Below, piece by piece: positions 7,322 through 15,689 of a DNA stretch of 20,689 nucleotides. The translations under genes were made by a program, and so were the position numbers. The notes beneath the pieces are model-generated. The model saw only the letters and a program-made list of their open reading frames with translations. It did no database searches and had not been told where the DNA came from. The stretch spans positions 1-20,689 of the forward strand of contig JAUVQZ010000020.1 in assembly GCA_030597865.1 (NCBI GenBank). Direction: 5' to 3'. Origin of the DNA: Pseudomonadota bacterium. GTDB taxonomy: Bacteria > Desulfobacterota > Desulfobulbia > Desulfobulbales > SURF-16. Each line of letters begins with the position of its first letter. Positions within the stretch are counted from its first letter, which is position 1.

Positions 7322-9883
7322 ATGAATACAAAATGGAAAGTCATACTGGCGGTCATGCTGCTGATAACGACAATCTGCACCGTATTTCTCATCCTTGTGC
7401 AGCAACAGCATGATGACAAGGTTGCAGAAATTATCGAAGGCAAGAATGAAAGTGCTGCCTTGCTGGCCGACACCATTCTCTCAGAGTTAGCCCAAGGATA
7501 CCAAAGGAGAATCATCGCCTTTACCAACCCTGCTGCTTCGCCAAGCAGGGAACTGATGATCCAGGCCTTTGCCGACCGGGATCGAGGGAAATTGCTGCAG
7601 TTAAGCAAACCATTATTTGCCGTCCTGAAAAAGGAAACCCCCTACTTCAGTACCATTGGCTGGATTCTCCCTGACAACCATGTGTTCCTGCGCCTAAAAT
7701 ATCCTGAAAAATTTGGCGATGATATCAGCACGATAAGACCTGATGTTGCGGCCGTTAATCGGGATAAACGCCAACACTCCGGATTCGATGTGGGGATTAG
7801 GAGTATGCAGTACCGTATAGTACAACCGGTATTCCACCGTGGTGAATATCTTGGCGCTGTACAGTTTGGCTTCAATGCCAGTATTGTCTTTGACGCACTG
7901 CAGAACAGGTTGAACACCATTGCCGGAATGGCTGTCTTGAATGAGGAATGCGATATTGCTCAAGAATCAAAGGTTCCCAAACTCAAATGCCGAACACACA
8001 CTATCCGTGCCCGTGATGTAACCATATTTGAGCCTGTACAAGATCAACTTGACTGGAACAGAAACCAGCAGAGGGTTGTATTGAACGGCAGGTCACATAT
8101 TATCCTTAATGTTTTGCCGTTGCTCAATTTTCAAGATGAAAAAAAGGGCGTTTTCTTCGTGGCCCTGGATATTGCAGGGCAGCTTGCCCAAAAACGAAAG
8201 CTGCTCGTCAACACCCTGATCATAAGCAGCATTCTTCTCATCTCTTCATTTCTTGTCTTATATTTCAGCTACGGGTCACTTGTCCAAAAAATCATCACCC
8301 TGAATCAATCCCTTGGGGAAAATAATCTTGAGCTTGAAAACCGAGTTCATGAGCGCACAGCCAAATTACAGGAGAGTGAAAAACGGCTGCAGAAGATTCT
8401 GGATCAAGCCCCCCTGGGGATATTGATTGCTGATTCACAGACAATGGGGTTTCAATACGTCAATCCGGCTATCTGCAGAATGCTTGGTTATGACAAGGAA
8501 GAACTGGACAACATGGGTGTTGATTCAGTACACACTGCCGCCGACCTGGACCAGATCGTCAAAGAATTCAAAGAACAGGCCCAGGGTAAAAAGAATATTG
8601 CAACAGACATCCCCTTTCTGCGCAAGGATGGCACCCTGCTTGGGGCTGACGTTTTCAGCACTCCCCTTGAGCTTGAGGGACAACCCTGTGTGGTTAGCTT
8701 TGTTGTGGATCTCACAGAGAGGAAAAATCTGGAGATACAGCTGCATCAGGCCCAGAAGATGGAAGCCATCGGCATGATGGCTGGTGGGGTAGCCCACGAT
8801 TTAAATAATATCCTCTCAGGCATCGTCAGTTATCCAGAGTTACTGCTTTTAAATTTACCCCAGTCAAGTGAACTGAGAGAACCCCTAAGGGCAATCCAGG
8901 AATCTGGCAAAAGAGCAGCGAATGTGGTGGCCGACCTCCTCACCGTTGCCAGGGGTATTGCCAGCACAAGGGAATTCCATGACATCAACGTGCTGCTCAA
9001 GGAATATCTGAATTCTCCCGAATATAAGAAGCTCAAATCCTTGCACCCTGGAGTAGCCTGTACGGATCAACTTGATGCGAAACACCCTATTATCTCCTGC
9101 TCTCCCATGCATATCAAAAAAACCCTTATGAATCTGATGACAAACGCAGCAGAGGCCGTGGGCGATGGGGGGAATGTTCTGGTTTCAACCTATAACCGGC
9201 AGATTGATACATCCGAGACATTGGAACACGATATGGAACCGGGTAATTACGTGGTCCTCTCTGTCCGGGACAATGGTCCAGGTATTGCCGCCAAGGACCA
9301 GGAGCATATCTTTGAACCGTTTTATACCAAGAAAGTTATGGGACAAAGCGGTACCGGGCTTGGCCTGACGATTGTCTGGAACACTGTCAAGGATCACAAT
9401 GGCAGAATTTTTGTGGAAAGCAGCGAAGGGGGAACATCCTTTCTACTCTACTTTCCAGTGAGCAAACACGGGGTCGTTGTCCAGGCCGAGAATGGCAAGA
9501 CAGAAAAACTCATTGGCAACAGTGAGCATATTCTGGTTGTGGATGATGAATCGCAACTGCGGGATATTGCCAGTCAGATCTTGCGGGCCATGGGCTATAC
9601 GGTTGACTCAGTCTGCTCCGGAGAATTGGCCCTCAAATTTGTGAAGGAAAAACCCGTTGACCTCATTGTCCTGGACATGCTGATGGAACCAGGCATGAAC
9701 GGCCGGCAAACATATGAAGAGATGCTCAAGCTCAATCCTGGGCAGAAGGCCATTATTGCCAGTGGCTTTTCGGAGAGTGATGATGTCAAGGCGGCCCTCC
9801 AACTGGGGGCTGGCGGCTTTATCAAAAAACCTTACTCCGTGGCCCAACTTGGTCGAGTGGTTAAAGAGGCGTTAAAGAGCTGA
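7322..9883 (+). CDS. Hybrid histidine kinase (Cache-like periplasmic sensor, PAS, HisKA, HATPase_c, REC)
   Basis: An 853-residue hybrid kinase. Membrane helices at about 7-28 and 297-320 flank a periplasmic domain of about 265 residues that looks like a double-Cache sensor (PYFSTIGWILPDNHVFLRLKYP, QPVFHRGEYLGAVQFG). A short coiled coil (ENRVHERTAKLQESEKRL) leads to a PAS domain (about 355-465), then the acceptor motif AGGVAHDLNNIL with His492, the N box MNLMTNAAEAV, G1 DNGPGI, IFEPFYTKK and GTGLGLT. The C-terminal receiver has Asp785 in IVLDMLMEPGMNG and a conserved Lys in IKKP. The periplasmic fold is characteristic of small-molecule sensing; the ligand cannot be read from the sequence. No obvious Shine-Dalgarno precedes the ATG at 7322. 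The core is close to that of the upstream hybrid kinase, and neither has a linked output regulator. Confidence 0.88.
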   Translation: MNTKWKVILAVMLLITTICTVFLILVQQQHDDKVAEIIEGKNESAALLADTILSELAQGYQRRIIAFTNPAASPSRELMIQAFADRDRGKLLQLSKPLFAVLKKETPYFSTIGWILPDNHVFLRLKYPEKFGDDISTIRPDVAAVNRDKRQHSGFDVGIRSMQYRIVQPVFHRGEYLGAVQFGFNASIVFDALQNRLNTIAGMAVLNEECDIAQESKVPKLKCRTHTIRARDVTIFEPVQDQLDWNRNQQRVVLNGRSHIILNVLPLLNFQDEKKGVFFVALDIAGQLAQKRKLLVNTLIISSILLISSFLVLYFSYGSLVQKIITLNQSLGENNLELENRVHERTAKLQESEKRLQKILDQAPLGILIADSQTMGFQYVNPAICRMLGYDKEELDNMGVDSVHTAADLDQIVKEFKEQAQGKKNIATDIPFLRKDGTLLGADVFSTPLELEGQPCVVSFVVDLTERKNLEIQLHQAQKMEAIGMMAGGVAHDLNNILSGIVSYPELLLLNLPQSSELREPLRAIQESGKRAANVVADLLTVARGIASTREFHDINVLLKEYLNSPEYKKLKSLHPGVACTDQLDAKHPIISCSPMHIKKTLMNLMTNAAEAVGDGGNVLVSTYNRQIDTSETLEHDMEPGNYVVLSVRDNGPGIAAKDQEHIFEPFYTKKVMGQSGTGLGLTIVWNTVKDHNGRIFVESSEGGTSFLLYFPVSKHGVVVQAENGKTEKLIGNSEHILVVDDESQLRDIASQILRAMGYTVDSVCSGELALKFVKEKPVDLIVLDMLMEPGMNGRQTYEEMLKLNPGQKAIIASGFSESDDVKAALQLGAGGFIKKPYSVAQLGRVVKEALKS

Positions 9884-9896
9884 TCTAATCAGCATC

Positions 9897-9923
9897 ACAG
9901 GCAGGTGTATTTGCCCTGCCTGT
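9897..9923 (+). terminator. Hairpin after the Cache hybrid kinase
   Basis: A perfect 9-bp stem (ACAGGCAGG 9897-9905 with CCTGCCTGT 9915-9923) and a 9-nt loop start 13 nt after the stop codon. No T run follows, so intrinsic termination may be weak. Confidence 0.5.
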
Positions 9924-10176
9924 CCCCATTGATCACTCCCTGTGGCCATGGGGGATATCCTCTGTTTACCCCCGATTTTTGGTCTCCTCAAAACGGCTCA
10001 AATTTGCACGCTGATCAACAAACTAAAGGCCATGGTGGCAAGAAAAAAGGTCCCATTTTCCACATCCCCCTGCCCTTTGGCCTTGGCCGTAACAAGTATT
10101 CCTTGGCTGGAACGTGGGCATTGGTGCAAAGAAAGGCCTTAAAACATCAACAAAGACATAATGGACACAGTGGGCC

Positions 10177-11071
10177 ATGGAAATACATGAGCAGGGAAAT
10201 GTTTTAATGGAAAATGCCTTACGGCTGGCCGCTGATACGGGCAGCGATAAGGTCTTTCTTTTTCTAAACAGTGAGCAGGCGTGTAAAAAATTCAGCAATA
10301 ATGTCCATGTGGCCGATGAAAGGGTCGTTTTGATTCTACCCAAAAATCAGGCGATACCAGACTGTTGCAGCAGTGATAAAACAGTCATTCACACCTGGTC
10401 TGGCAACCAGACCCGTTTTTCCCGTAATCAAATACGCCTTCATGCAGGCTGTGCTGCAGGATGTCATCCAGGCGGACAGCAAGGTGGTTTGCGTGTTGGG
10501 GCCGGCGGGCAAGGATCACCTCGATACCATTACCGTCCATGACCTGGGCCTGTCATGGAGCGAGGACTTTCCCTTTGATCCCCGCTCGCTGATCGGCAAA
10601 AAATTTTTCAGGACCGTGATCGCCGTGGTTGATATCGCCCTTGATATCGGCGCCTTGGGCCGGGAAGGAAAGTCGGTTGGCACCACCTTTATTATCGGCA
10701 ATGTACACCAGGTGATGAAATCGTCTCACCAGGCAATATTTAACCCCTTCAAGGGGTACAGCGCCGAGGCACGGCAGATAACCTCATCCGAGGTGGTTGA
10801 GAGCATCAAAGAGCTTGCCCAGCTTGATGGCGCCTTTGTTGTCTCAGGCGAAGGGGTGGTAGAGGCAGCAGGCCGACACCTTGATGCGGTAAGCTCAGTG
10901 ACCCACCAACTCAAAGGACTTGGCTCCCGGCACCGCGCCGCCACGAGCATGACCATCTACACCGAGGCCGTGGCGGTTGTGGTGTCAGAGAGTACCGGCC
11001 GGGTAACTGTTTTTGATCAGGGCAAGATTATTGCCTCACTTGACCCTGTTATCAGTACGAGGCTGGTCTAG
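10177..11071 (+). CDS. Soluble diadenylate cyclase (DisA_N/DAC domain), frame apparently broken by one base
   Basis: The product would make c-di-AMP from two ATP in the cytosol. The catalytic half (frame of 10373-11071) has the DAC hallmarks: DGAFVVSGEGVV (DGA at about 217-219 of the restored protein), LGSRHRAAT (RHR at about 251-253), then VAVVVSESTGRV. Upstream, PVIKYAFMQAVLQDVI and KVVCVLGPAG resemble the N-terminal region of the proteobacterial soluble DAC family. The first 80 or so residues (MEIHEQGNVLMENALRLAAD, KVFLFLNSEQ, RVVLILPKNQ, QTRFS) lie in a different frame from 10177. The two join near 10416-10423, at TTTTT followed by CCC; removing one base gives one 297-residue protein without membrane helices. 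A GTG at 10373 could start the catalytic half alone. The start is 10177, or the ATG at 10207. Whether the break is a sequencing error, a mutation or +1 recoding is open. It is followed by a strong terminator. Confidence 0.8.
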
Positions 11072-11147
11072 CCTGTGATTACAGGGGAAACGAACTTGCG
11101 TGCCAGCCCTATTTCTAAAGGGAATTTGGGATATAGATTGTGAACCC

Positions 11148-11194
11148 AAAAAAGCCCCCTGTACCTTATCATCAGGTACAGGGGGCTTTTTTTT
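11148..11194. terminator. Strong bidirectional intrinsic terminator
   Basis: GCCCCCTGTACC (11154-11165) pairs perfectly with GGTACAGGGGGC (11175-11186) around a 9-nt loop. Six A precede the stem and eight T follow it, so it can stop transcripts from both the diadenylate cyclase (+) and the convergent pentapeptide lipoprotein gene (-). Confidence 0.92.
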
Positions 11195-11237
11195 GCGGTA
11201 ACGCCTAGGCGAAGGGGGGGAAAGGGGTAAAAAAATC

Positions 11238-12335
11238 CTATGGAGTCTCTTTGTTTTGGTTGAGCAGGTGTTCCGGAACGCCAATGGCGTCTTCAAAGGT
11301 GGCACGCTGGCTCTGGACACCGGTCATATTGGCACCGGTGAGATCGGCCTTATAGAGGAAGGCCTTGATAAGGTAGGCACGCTCCATATTGGCATTTTTC
11401 AGGTTGGCCCTGCTCAGGTCGGCCCAATGGAGATTGGCGTCAGACAGATCAGCATCTTCGAGATCGGCCTTGATCAAAATGGCATCGGTGAGGCGGGCTG
11501 AGCGAAGGTTAGCGCCCTTAAGATTGGCACCCTTGAGGTTGACCTCCTGGAGGTTGGCGCCGGATAAATCAGCCCCTTCCAGGTTCACCCCTTTGAGTTT
11601 GGTGCCGGTGAGGTCGATGCCGGACAGGTCGCAGCCAGGGCATTCTCCGCTGTCAACGAGCTGCTGGTGAGCCTGGGAAAGCTCCTTTTCTGCAGGGACG
11701 AACTCCTTGCGAATAACCTGATCTGCCCCTGGCTTCTCATGGTCAGCACCACCACCGAGCACCCCAAAGGTGAGGGTCGAAAGAAGACCTCCTTTCTCCG
11801 CCGGTTCTGCAGGGGCAGTGGGGGCAGATTTTTCAGCCCTTTTCTGCTTGCTGATCTTCTTGGTGTTTGAGCCGGGAGGGGGCAGGGCTAACACCCCGGC
11901 ATTGGTGTCCGCCTGGGTGTAAGAGACCTCACGCTCCGGCACAAAGGTGTTTGCCAGGGTGCCGTCATTATTAAAGAGAAGGAAACGATCGTTGTCCTTA
12001 AAAACCCTGAAGCAATTTGTGGCGCCATCGCCCCAGTATTTAAACTGCATACAGAGTTGGTTCTTCTCGTCATCAGTGGTCCAGCGGCCAAAGGTTTTTT
12101 CACCCACCGAGTTGAGGGCGTTGAGCTTGCCGTTTTCTTGAAAAGAAATATCCGCCTCAACCGACCTATCCCAGGACACCATATGCAGGGAGTTGCCGGA
12201 GACAACGGTTTCTATATTGTCGGCACTGAGCTGCTTGGCTCCGGACTCTATGGCCCCATCAAGATTGATGCGGTTGGCACAGCCGCAGAGGCTGACAAGA
12301 AGAACGATACAGAGGGTTATTTTTATATTTTTCAT
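11238..12335 (-). CDS. Pentapeptide-repeat lipoprotein
   Basis: A 365-residue protein starting MKNIKIT. A longer open frame extends to 12464, but the ATG at 12335 places a lipoprotein signal at the N-terminus: a hydrophobic core, then LCGC with Cys19 as the lipidated residue. Ala at +2 suggests the outer membrane. Residues about 20-130 are a small domain with paired Cys (TTDDEKNQLCMQFKYWGDGATNC) and FNNDGTLANTFVPE, which I do not recognise firmly. A Lys/Ala/Pro-rich linker follows. From about residue 230 come the CPGCDL motif and roughly twenty pentapeptide repeats of the A(D/N)LXX type, predicted to form a right-handed quadrilateral beta-helix. The repeats are not of the gyrase-mimic Qnr class in any obvious way, and surface localisation argues against it. 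The ribosome site is weak. Its function is unknown; a scaffold or binding role at the envelope is plausible. Confidence 0.82.
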   Translation of the reverse strand: MKNIKITLCIVLLVSLCGCANRINLDGAIESGAKQLSADNIETVVSGNSLHMVSWDRSVEADISFQENGKLNALNSVGEKTFGRWTTDDEKNQLCMQFKYWGDGATNCFRVFKDNDRFLLFNNDGTLANTFVPEREVSYTQADTNAGVLALPPPGSNTKKISKQKRAEKSAPTAPAEPAEKGGLLSTLTFGVLGGGADHEKPGADQVIRKEFVPAEKELSQAHQQLVDSGECPGCDLSGIDLTGTKLKGVNLEGADLSGANLQEVNLKGANLKGANLRSARLTDAILIKADLEDADLSDANLHWADLSRANLKNANMERAYLIKAFLYKADLTGANMTGVQSQRATFEDAIGVPEHLLNQNKETP

Positions 12336-12429
12336 GGAAGGTGGGGTGTGTTGTTTATGAATAAGGATGAGGTGACTATTTATAAACAAAGCCGGAGGGG
12401 AACGCAAAAGAAAAGAGTGTTGGGAGGAG

Positions 12430-12510
12430 AACCCTTCGGAGGGGTGCCAAAGTCCCCTCTCCATGGGGAGGTAAGCGACAGAGGAGACTCCGGAGGGTTA
12501 GGGAGAGGGG
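12430..12510. repeat. Palindrome-rich intergenic element (possible MITE/BIME-like)
   Basis: Two interleaved inverted repeats occur here: AACCCTTCGGAG (12430-12441) against CTCCGGAGGGTT (12488-12499), 11 of 12 matched, and CCCCTCTCC (12454-12462) against GGAGAGGGG (12502-12510), perfect. Local hairpins also form at CCCTTCGGAGGG and CTCCATGGGGAG. Similar CCCTCTCC/GGGAGAGGG elements are common intergenic repeats in proteobacteria. No second copy is in the window. Confidence 0.5.
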
Positions 12511-12576
12511 GAATGTAACCCGCAACAACGCACAAATCCTGGACTCCCGACCTTCCTCTATAATCCCGGCTGAATC

Positions 12577-14832
12577 TTATTTTGTGCCTGGGGAGGCCAG
12601 CAGGGCAGAAAGCCCTTCAGCAGAGTTCACCGGCTCTTTACAGGTGAAGTTCTCGCAGACATAGGCGGTGGCCTTGCCATCCATGGCCGTCATATACTCT
12701 ATAAAGGGCATATTTTTCTCAAGAAACCGTTGGCCCGGGCCCTTGTCGGCCAGCAGGACCAGGGTGGTGGGAAGATAAGAGGTGTTGATAATCTTGACAA
12801 GCTGATCGGTATCAACGGCCCCGTAGGTACCGGCAATGATGATCTGTCTTGGTTTTTGCCGGTAAAGATCATAGGCCGCGGCCATGGCCGGCCGGGCAAA
12901 GGGCTGGCTCATCAGGCCGCCTGCAAAGAAGGAGAGGATGCCTTCCGCCCTCTGCTGCCACTCCTTATTGTCAATTATCTGGGCCAGGCGCAGCAGGTTC
13001 ATGGCAACAATGGAGTTACCGGCAGGTTCTGCCCCGTCATAATCATTTTTCATCCTGATCAGGACATTTTGGGCGGTTGAAGGGCTATCAAAGAAGGCGC
13101 CCTTCGTGTCATCGTGAAACAGCTCTATTTGCACCTTGGTGAGATCCACGGCAAGCTCCAGCCAGTGGCTGTCAAAGTCAGCGCCGTAGAGGTCGAGCAG
13201 GCCCTGAACAAAAAAGGCGTAATCATCGAGCTGGCCCTGGAAATTGGCCTCACCATCACGGTGGCGCCGAAACAGGGTTTTATCATCCCTGTTAACAAGA
13301 TTATTCTCTAAAAAGCGTGCTGAGCCGGTGGCGGCGCGGAGATATCTATCGTCGCCTGTGACCTTAAAGCCCTTGGCCATGGCAGAGATCATCAGGCCGT
13401 TCCAGGCGGTGATGATCTTGTCGTCAAGATGGGGCCGGGGCCTTTTCTGGCGTGCTGCAAAAAGGCTCTTCCTGCCCATGGCCAGGATGTTTTTGATCCC
13501 CTCCTCGCTTTTTGAGAATTTTTGCGCTGTTTGGGCCAGGCTGTACTTGGCGTAGAGGATATTTTTGCCGCGAAACTCAGCCATGGGATCAGCCAGGGCA
13601 TTACCCTCTGTCTCCACCCCATAGAAGAAGTTAAATATTGCCCCGGCCTCAACACCAAGCAGCCTGACAATCTCCGCCTCTTGCCACAGATAAAACAGAC
13701 CCTCGCCATGACGGGTGCGATCATGCTCGTCAACACTGTCAGCGTCCTCGGCAGAGTAAAAACCACCCTGGTCATCGGTCATGTCACGCAGAACATAATC
13801 GAGGATTGCGCTGCCGATATGACGATAAAAGGGGTCGTGGCCCACGAGAAAGGCGTCAAAGTAGAGGCTGGCAAGCTGGCCCTGGTCATAGAGCATTTTT
13901 TCAAAATGGGGCACCCGCCACTGGCCATCAACGCTGTAGCGATGAAAGCCGCCGCCAAGCTGATCGTACATGCCGCCCCTGGCCATTTTTTTCAGGCTGA
14001 AGAGCACCATCTCCCTGGCCTGGTCGTTTTTCTGCCAGGCGTTATAGCGCAGGAGCTGGTCAAAAATAGCCGGGCGCGGAAACTTCGGCGCTGGGCCAAA
14101 ACCGCCAAAGTCGCTATCAAAGCCTTGAGACGCCTGCTTAAAGCAGAGATGGAGCAGTTCTTCTGAGAGGGGTTTTTCTGCTGCGGTGGCAGAGGCCATG
14201 TTGAGCAGCCCATGGGTGATCTCCTCGGCATGGCCGGTCAGCCTGGCCCGATCCCCCTGCCAGATGCCATTGATCTGTTGGAGAAGGTCAAGAAAGCCGG
14301 GGCGGCCATGGCCCGACTCTGGTGGAAAATAGGTGCCGGCATAAAAGGGGCGGCGATCAGGCAGGAGGAAGACAGACATGGGCCAGCCGCCGCTGCCGGA
14401 AATGGCCTGGGTGGCAGCCATGTAGATCTGGTCAATATCAGGGCGCTCTTCCCGGTCAACCTTGATGGCAATAAAATGTTCGTTTAAAAAGGCGGCCACA
14501 TCGTCATTTTCAAAGGATTCATGGGCCATGACATGGCACCAATGACAGGTTGAATAGCCAATGGAAAGGAAGATGGGCTTGTCTTGCTGTTCGGCCCGTT
14601 TGAAGGCCTCATCGCCCCAGGGTAGCCATTGCACCGGGTTACAGGCGTGTTGAATGAGGTAGGGACTTTTTTCGTTAATGAGGCTGTTGGCCTTTTTGCC
14701 GGCCTGTATTTGCCGGGTGACAGACTCAGATGGGGGAGGGGCGTGGCCGGCTGAATCCATGGGCATACCAAGGCTGAAGATAACGAGGATGAACAGGCCA
14801 AAAATTGACACACCTGACGCCTTAGGGATCAT
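12577..14832 (-). CDS. Exported DUF255/YyaL-like thioredoxin-domain protein
   Basis: A protein of 751 residues from the ATG at 14832; a GTG two codons upstream is possible. It belongs to the YyaL / spermatogenesis-associated protein 20 family. A hydrophobic stretch (about 8-28) ending near DSAGHA looks like a signal peptide or anchor, which sets it apart from the usual cytosolic members. The N-terminal thioredoxin-like domain (about 45-210) carries the hallmark SPYLIQHACNPVQW, STCHWCHVM with Cys96 and Cys99, VDREERPDID and GGWPMSVFL. The remainder (about 225-750) is the alpha/alpha toroid resembling N-acylglucosamine epimerases (APKFPRP, HFEKMLYDQGQ, ITAWNGLMISAMAKG). It overlaps the CheX-like gene by 11 nt, so it is probably the last gene of the che-type operon. 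The reaction is unknown; a CXXC redox or thiol role is inferred. No clear terminator is seen downstream. Confidence 0.88.
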   Translation of the reverse strand: MIPKASGVSIFGLFILVIFSLGMPMDSAGHAPPPSESVTRQIQAGKKANSLINEKSPYLIQHACNPVQWLPWGDEAFKRAEQQDKPIFLSIGYSTCHWCHVMAHESFENDDVAAFLNEHFIAIKVDREERPDIDQIYMAATQAISGSGGWPMSVFLLPDRRPFYAGTYFPPESGHGRPGFLDLLQQINGIWQGDRARLTGHAEEITHGLLNMASATAAEKPLSEELLHLCFKQASQGFDSDFGGFGPAPKFPRPAIFDQLLRYNAWQKNDQAREMVLFSLKKMARGGMYDQLGGGFHRYSVDGQWRVPHFEKMLYDQGQLASLYFDAFLVGHDPFYRHIGSAILDYVLRDMTDDQGGFYSAEDADSVDEHDRTRHGEGLFYLWQEAEIVRLLGVEAGAIFNFFYGVETEGNALADPMAEFRGKNILYAKYSLAQTAQKFSKSEEGIKNILAMGRKSLFAARQKRPRPHLDDKIITAWNGLMISAMAKGFKVTGDDRYLRAATGSARFLENNLVNRDDKTLFRRHRDGEANFQGQLDDYAFFVQGLLDLYGADFDSHWLELAVDLTKVQIELFHDDTKGAFFDSPSTAQNVLIRMKNDYDGAEPAGNSIVAMNLLRLAQIIDNKEWQQRAEGILSFFAGGLMSQPFARPAMAAAYDLYRQKPRQIIIAGTYGAVDTDQLVKIINTSYLPTTLVLLADKGPGQRFLEKNMPFIEYMTAMDGKATAYVCENFTCKEPVNSAEGLSALLASPGTK

Positions 14833-15295
14833 TACCACATAGGATCATGGTGACGATTCCTTTATTGTCAATATTGAAGTGATAGACGAATGTCTTGCCC
14901 ACCCCGGCCTGGGTATCCTCACAGAGGGTGGGGATGGAGAGGGTAAATGGCGTGTCCGGCATAAGTTCGCTGAGCAGGCCGCCGGTTATGGTATTAAGAA
15001 GCTCCTTCATCATGTCGCCCACCGCCTCCATGGTCAAGTCCTCAAGGCCGTAGAGGTTTTCGGCAATGGACCAGCCCAGATGCTCGGGGGCGGAGAAAAA
15101 CATCCTGGTCTGCACCGGTGAAAGAATTTCCATCACCGTGGTAATGGAGTTCGACGGCGGGGGTTCCTCATCGGTGAGCCGGGCCTCCATAAAGCCCATT
15201 TTTTCAAAGGTGGAACCAACCACCCGGGCCACGGCTTCCTCGTGAGGGCGTTTTTTGCCCTGCTCTATAAAAAAAAGATCACTCTCCCCAGCCAT
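14822..15295 (-). CDS. CheX/CheC-like phosphatase
   Basis: A 157-residue protein with the CheC/CheX/FliY-type phosphatase signature: DMMKELLNTITGG carries Asp94, Glu98 and Asn101 in the D-X3-E-X2-N spacing. In this family Glu and Asn act on phospho-CheY. Only one such motif is present, as in CheX. The ATG at 15295 is chosen because the Shine-Dalgarno at 15302-15309 lies 6 nt before it; the upstream ATG at 15301 would have no spacing. It overlaps the preceding receiver gene by 17 nt and the following DUF255 gene by 11 nt, so translation is probably coupled. The likely substrate is the CheY-like receiver encoded just upstream, dephosphorylated in the cytosol. Confidence 0.8.
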   Translation of the reverse strand: MAGESDLFFIEQGKKRPHEEAVARVVGSTFEKMGFMEARLTDEEPPPSNSITTVMEILSPVQTRMFFSAPEHLGWSIAENLYGLEDLTMEAVGDMMKELLNTITGGLLSELMPDTPFTLSIPTLCEDTQAGVGKTFVYHFNIDNKGIVTMILCGNDP

Positions 15296-15683
15296 CGTCA
15301 TCCTCCTCTGCCTGTACAAAGCTCTTTAAGACATCATATATTTCCGTGGTGGAAAAGGGTTTTGGCAGGACGTCAAGGGCGCCCATGGCCAGCAGGGCAT
15401 CCCGGCGGGCCATATTCCCGGCGCTGGAGACAACCAGGACCGGGATGTGCTGGAGATCCGGATCCTCCTTAAGGGTCTTTAAAAAAGTTTCGCCATCCAT
15501 CTCCGGCATCATCAGGTCGGTGAGAATGAGGTCTGGTGGAGTTTCCCTTATTTTTTCCAGGGCATCAATACCGTGCACCGCCTGCATAAATTCGGCATCG
15601 TGCAGCCCTATATTGGTCAGACATTTTTTTGCAAATATGCGGGCCGTGGTGGTGTCGTCAACAATAAGAATACGCATTGGCAT
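15279..15683 (-). CDS. CheY-like single-domain response regulator
   Basis: A 134-residue stand-alone receiver with no output domain. The acidic pair is in RILIVDDTTTARI (Asp9-Asp10), the phospho-acceptor Asp56 in LILTDLMMPEMDG, the switch Ser in VLVVSSAGN and the conserved Lys in VLPKPFS. The tail is acidic (EEDDDGWGE). It could act like CheY on a motor switch or relay phosphate between kinases; the orphan hybrid kinases and the receiver-less kinase in this window are conceivable but unproven donors. ATGs at 15683 and 15677 are both possible; the first lies 6 nt after the HDOD stop, and no clear Shine-Dalgarno distinguishes them. Confidence 0.88.
   Translation of the reverse strand: MPMRILIVDDTTTARIFAKKCLTNIGLHDAEFMQAVHGIDALEKIRETPPDLILTDLMMPEMDGETFLKTLKEDPDLQHIPVLVVSSAGNMARRDALLAMGALDVLPKPFSTTEIYDVLKSFVQAEEDDDGWGE
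15302..15309 (-). promoter_or_regulatory. Shine-Dalgarno that decides the CheX-like start
   Basis: On the minus strand this reads AGAGGAGG, 6 nt before the ATG at 15295 and directly abutting the ATG at 15301. It lies inside the 3' end of the receiver gene. Confidence 0.7.
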
Positions 15684-15689
15684 AAGGGG

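Noticed and set aside
9905..10207. 100-codon open frame, and the opposing one at 10023-10343, upstream of the diadenylate cyclase
   Set aside because: Neither looks like a protein family; the forward one begins inside a hairpin and overlaps the cyclase start.
11270..11640. Regularly spaced near-repeats that could suggest a CRISPR array or tandem repeat
   Set aside because: The 15-nt periodicity matches the pentapeptide coding pattern; there are no constant repeats separated by unique spacers.
11256..11670. Plus-strand frames across the pentapeptide gene
   Set aside because: Repetitive Leu/Ile/Gly/Ala-rich products are the expected shadows of pentapeptide codons on the other strand.
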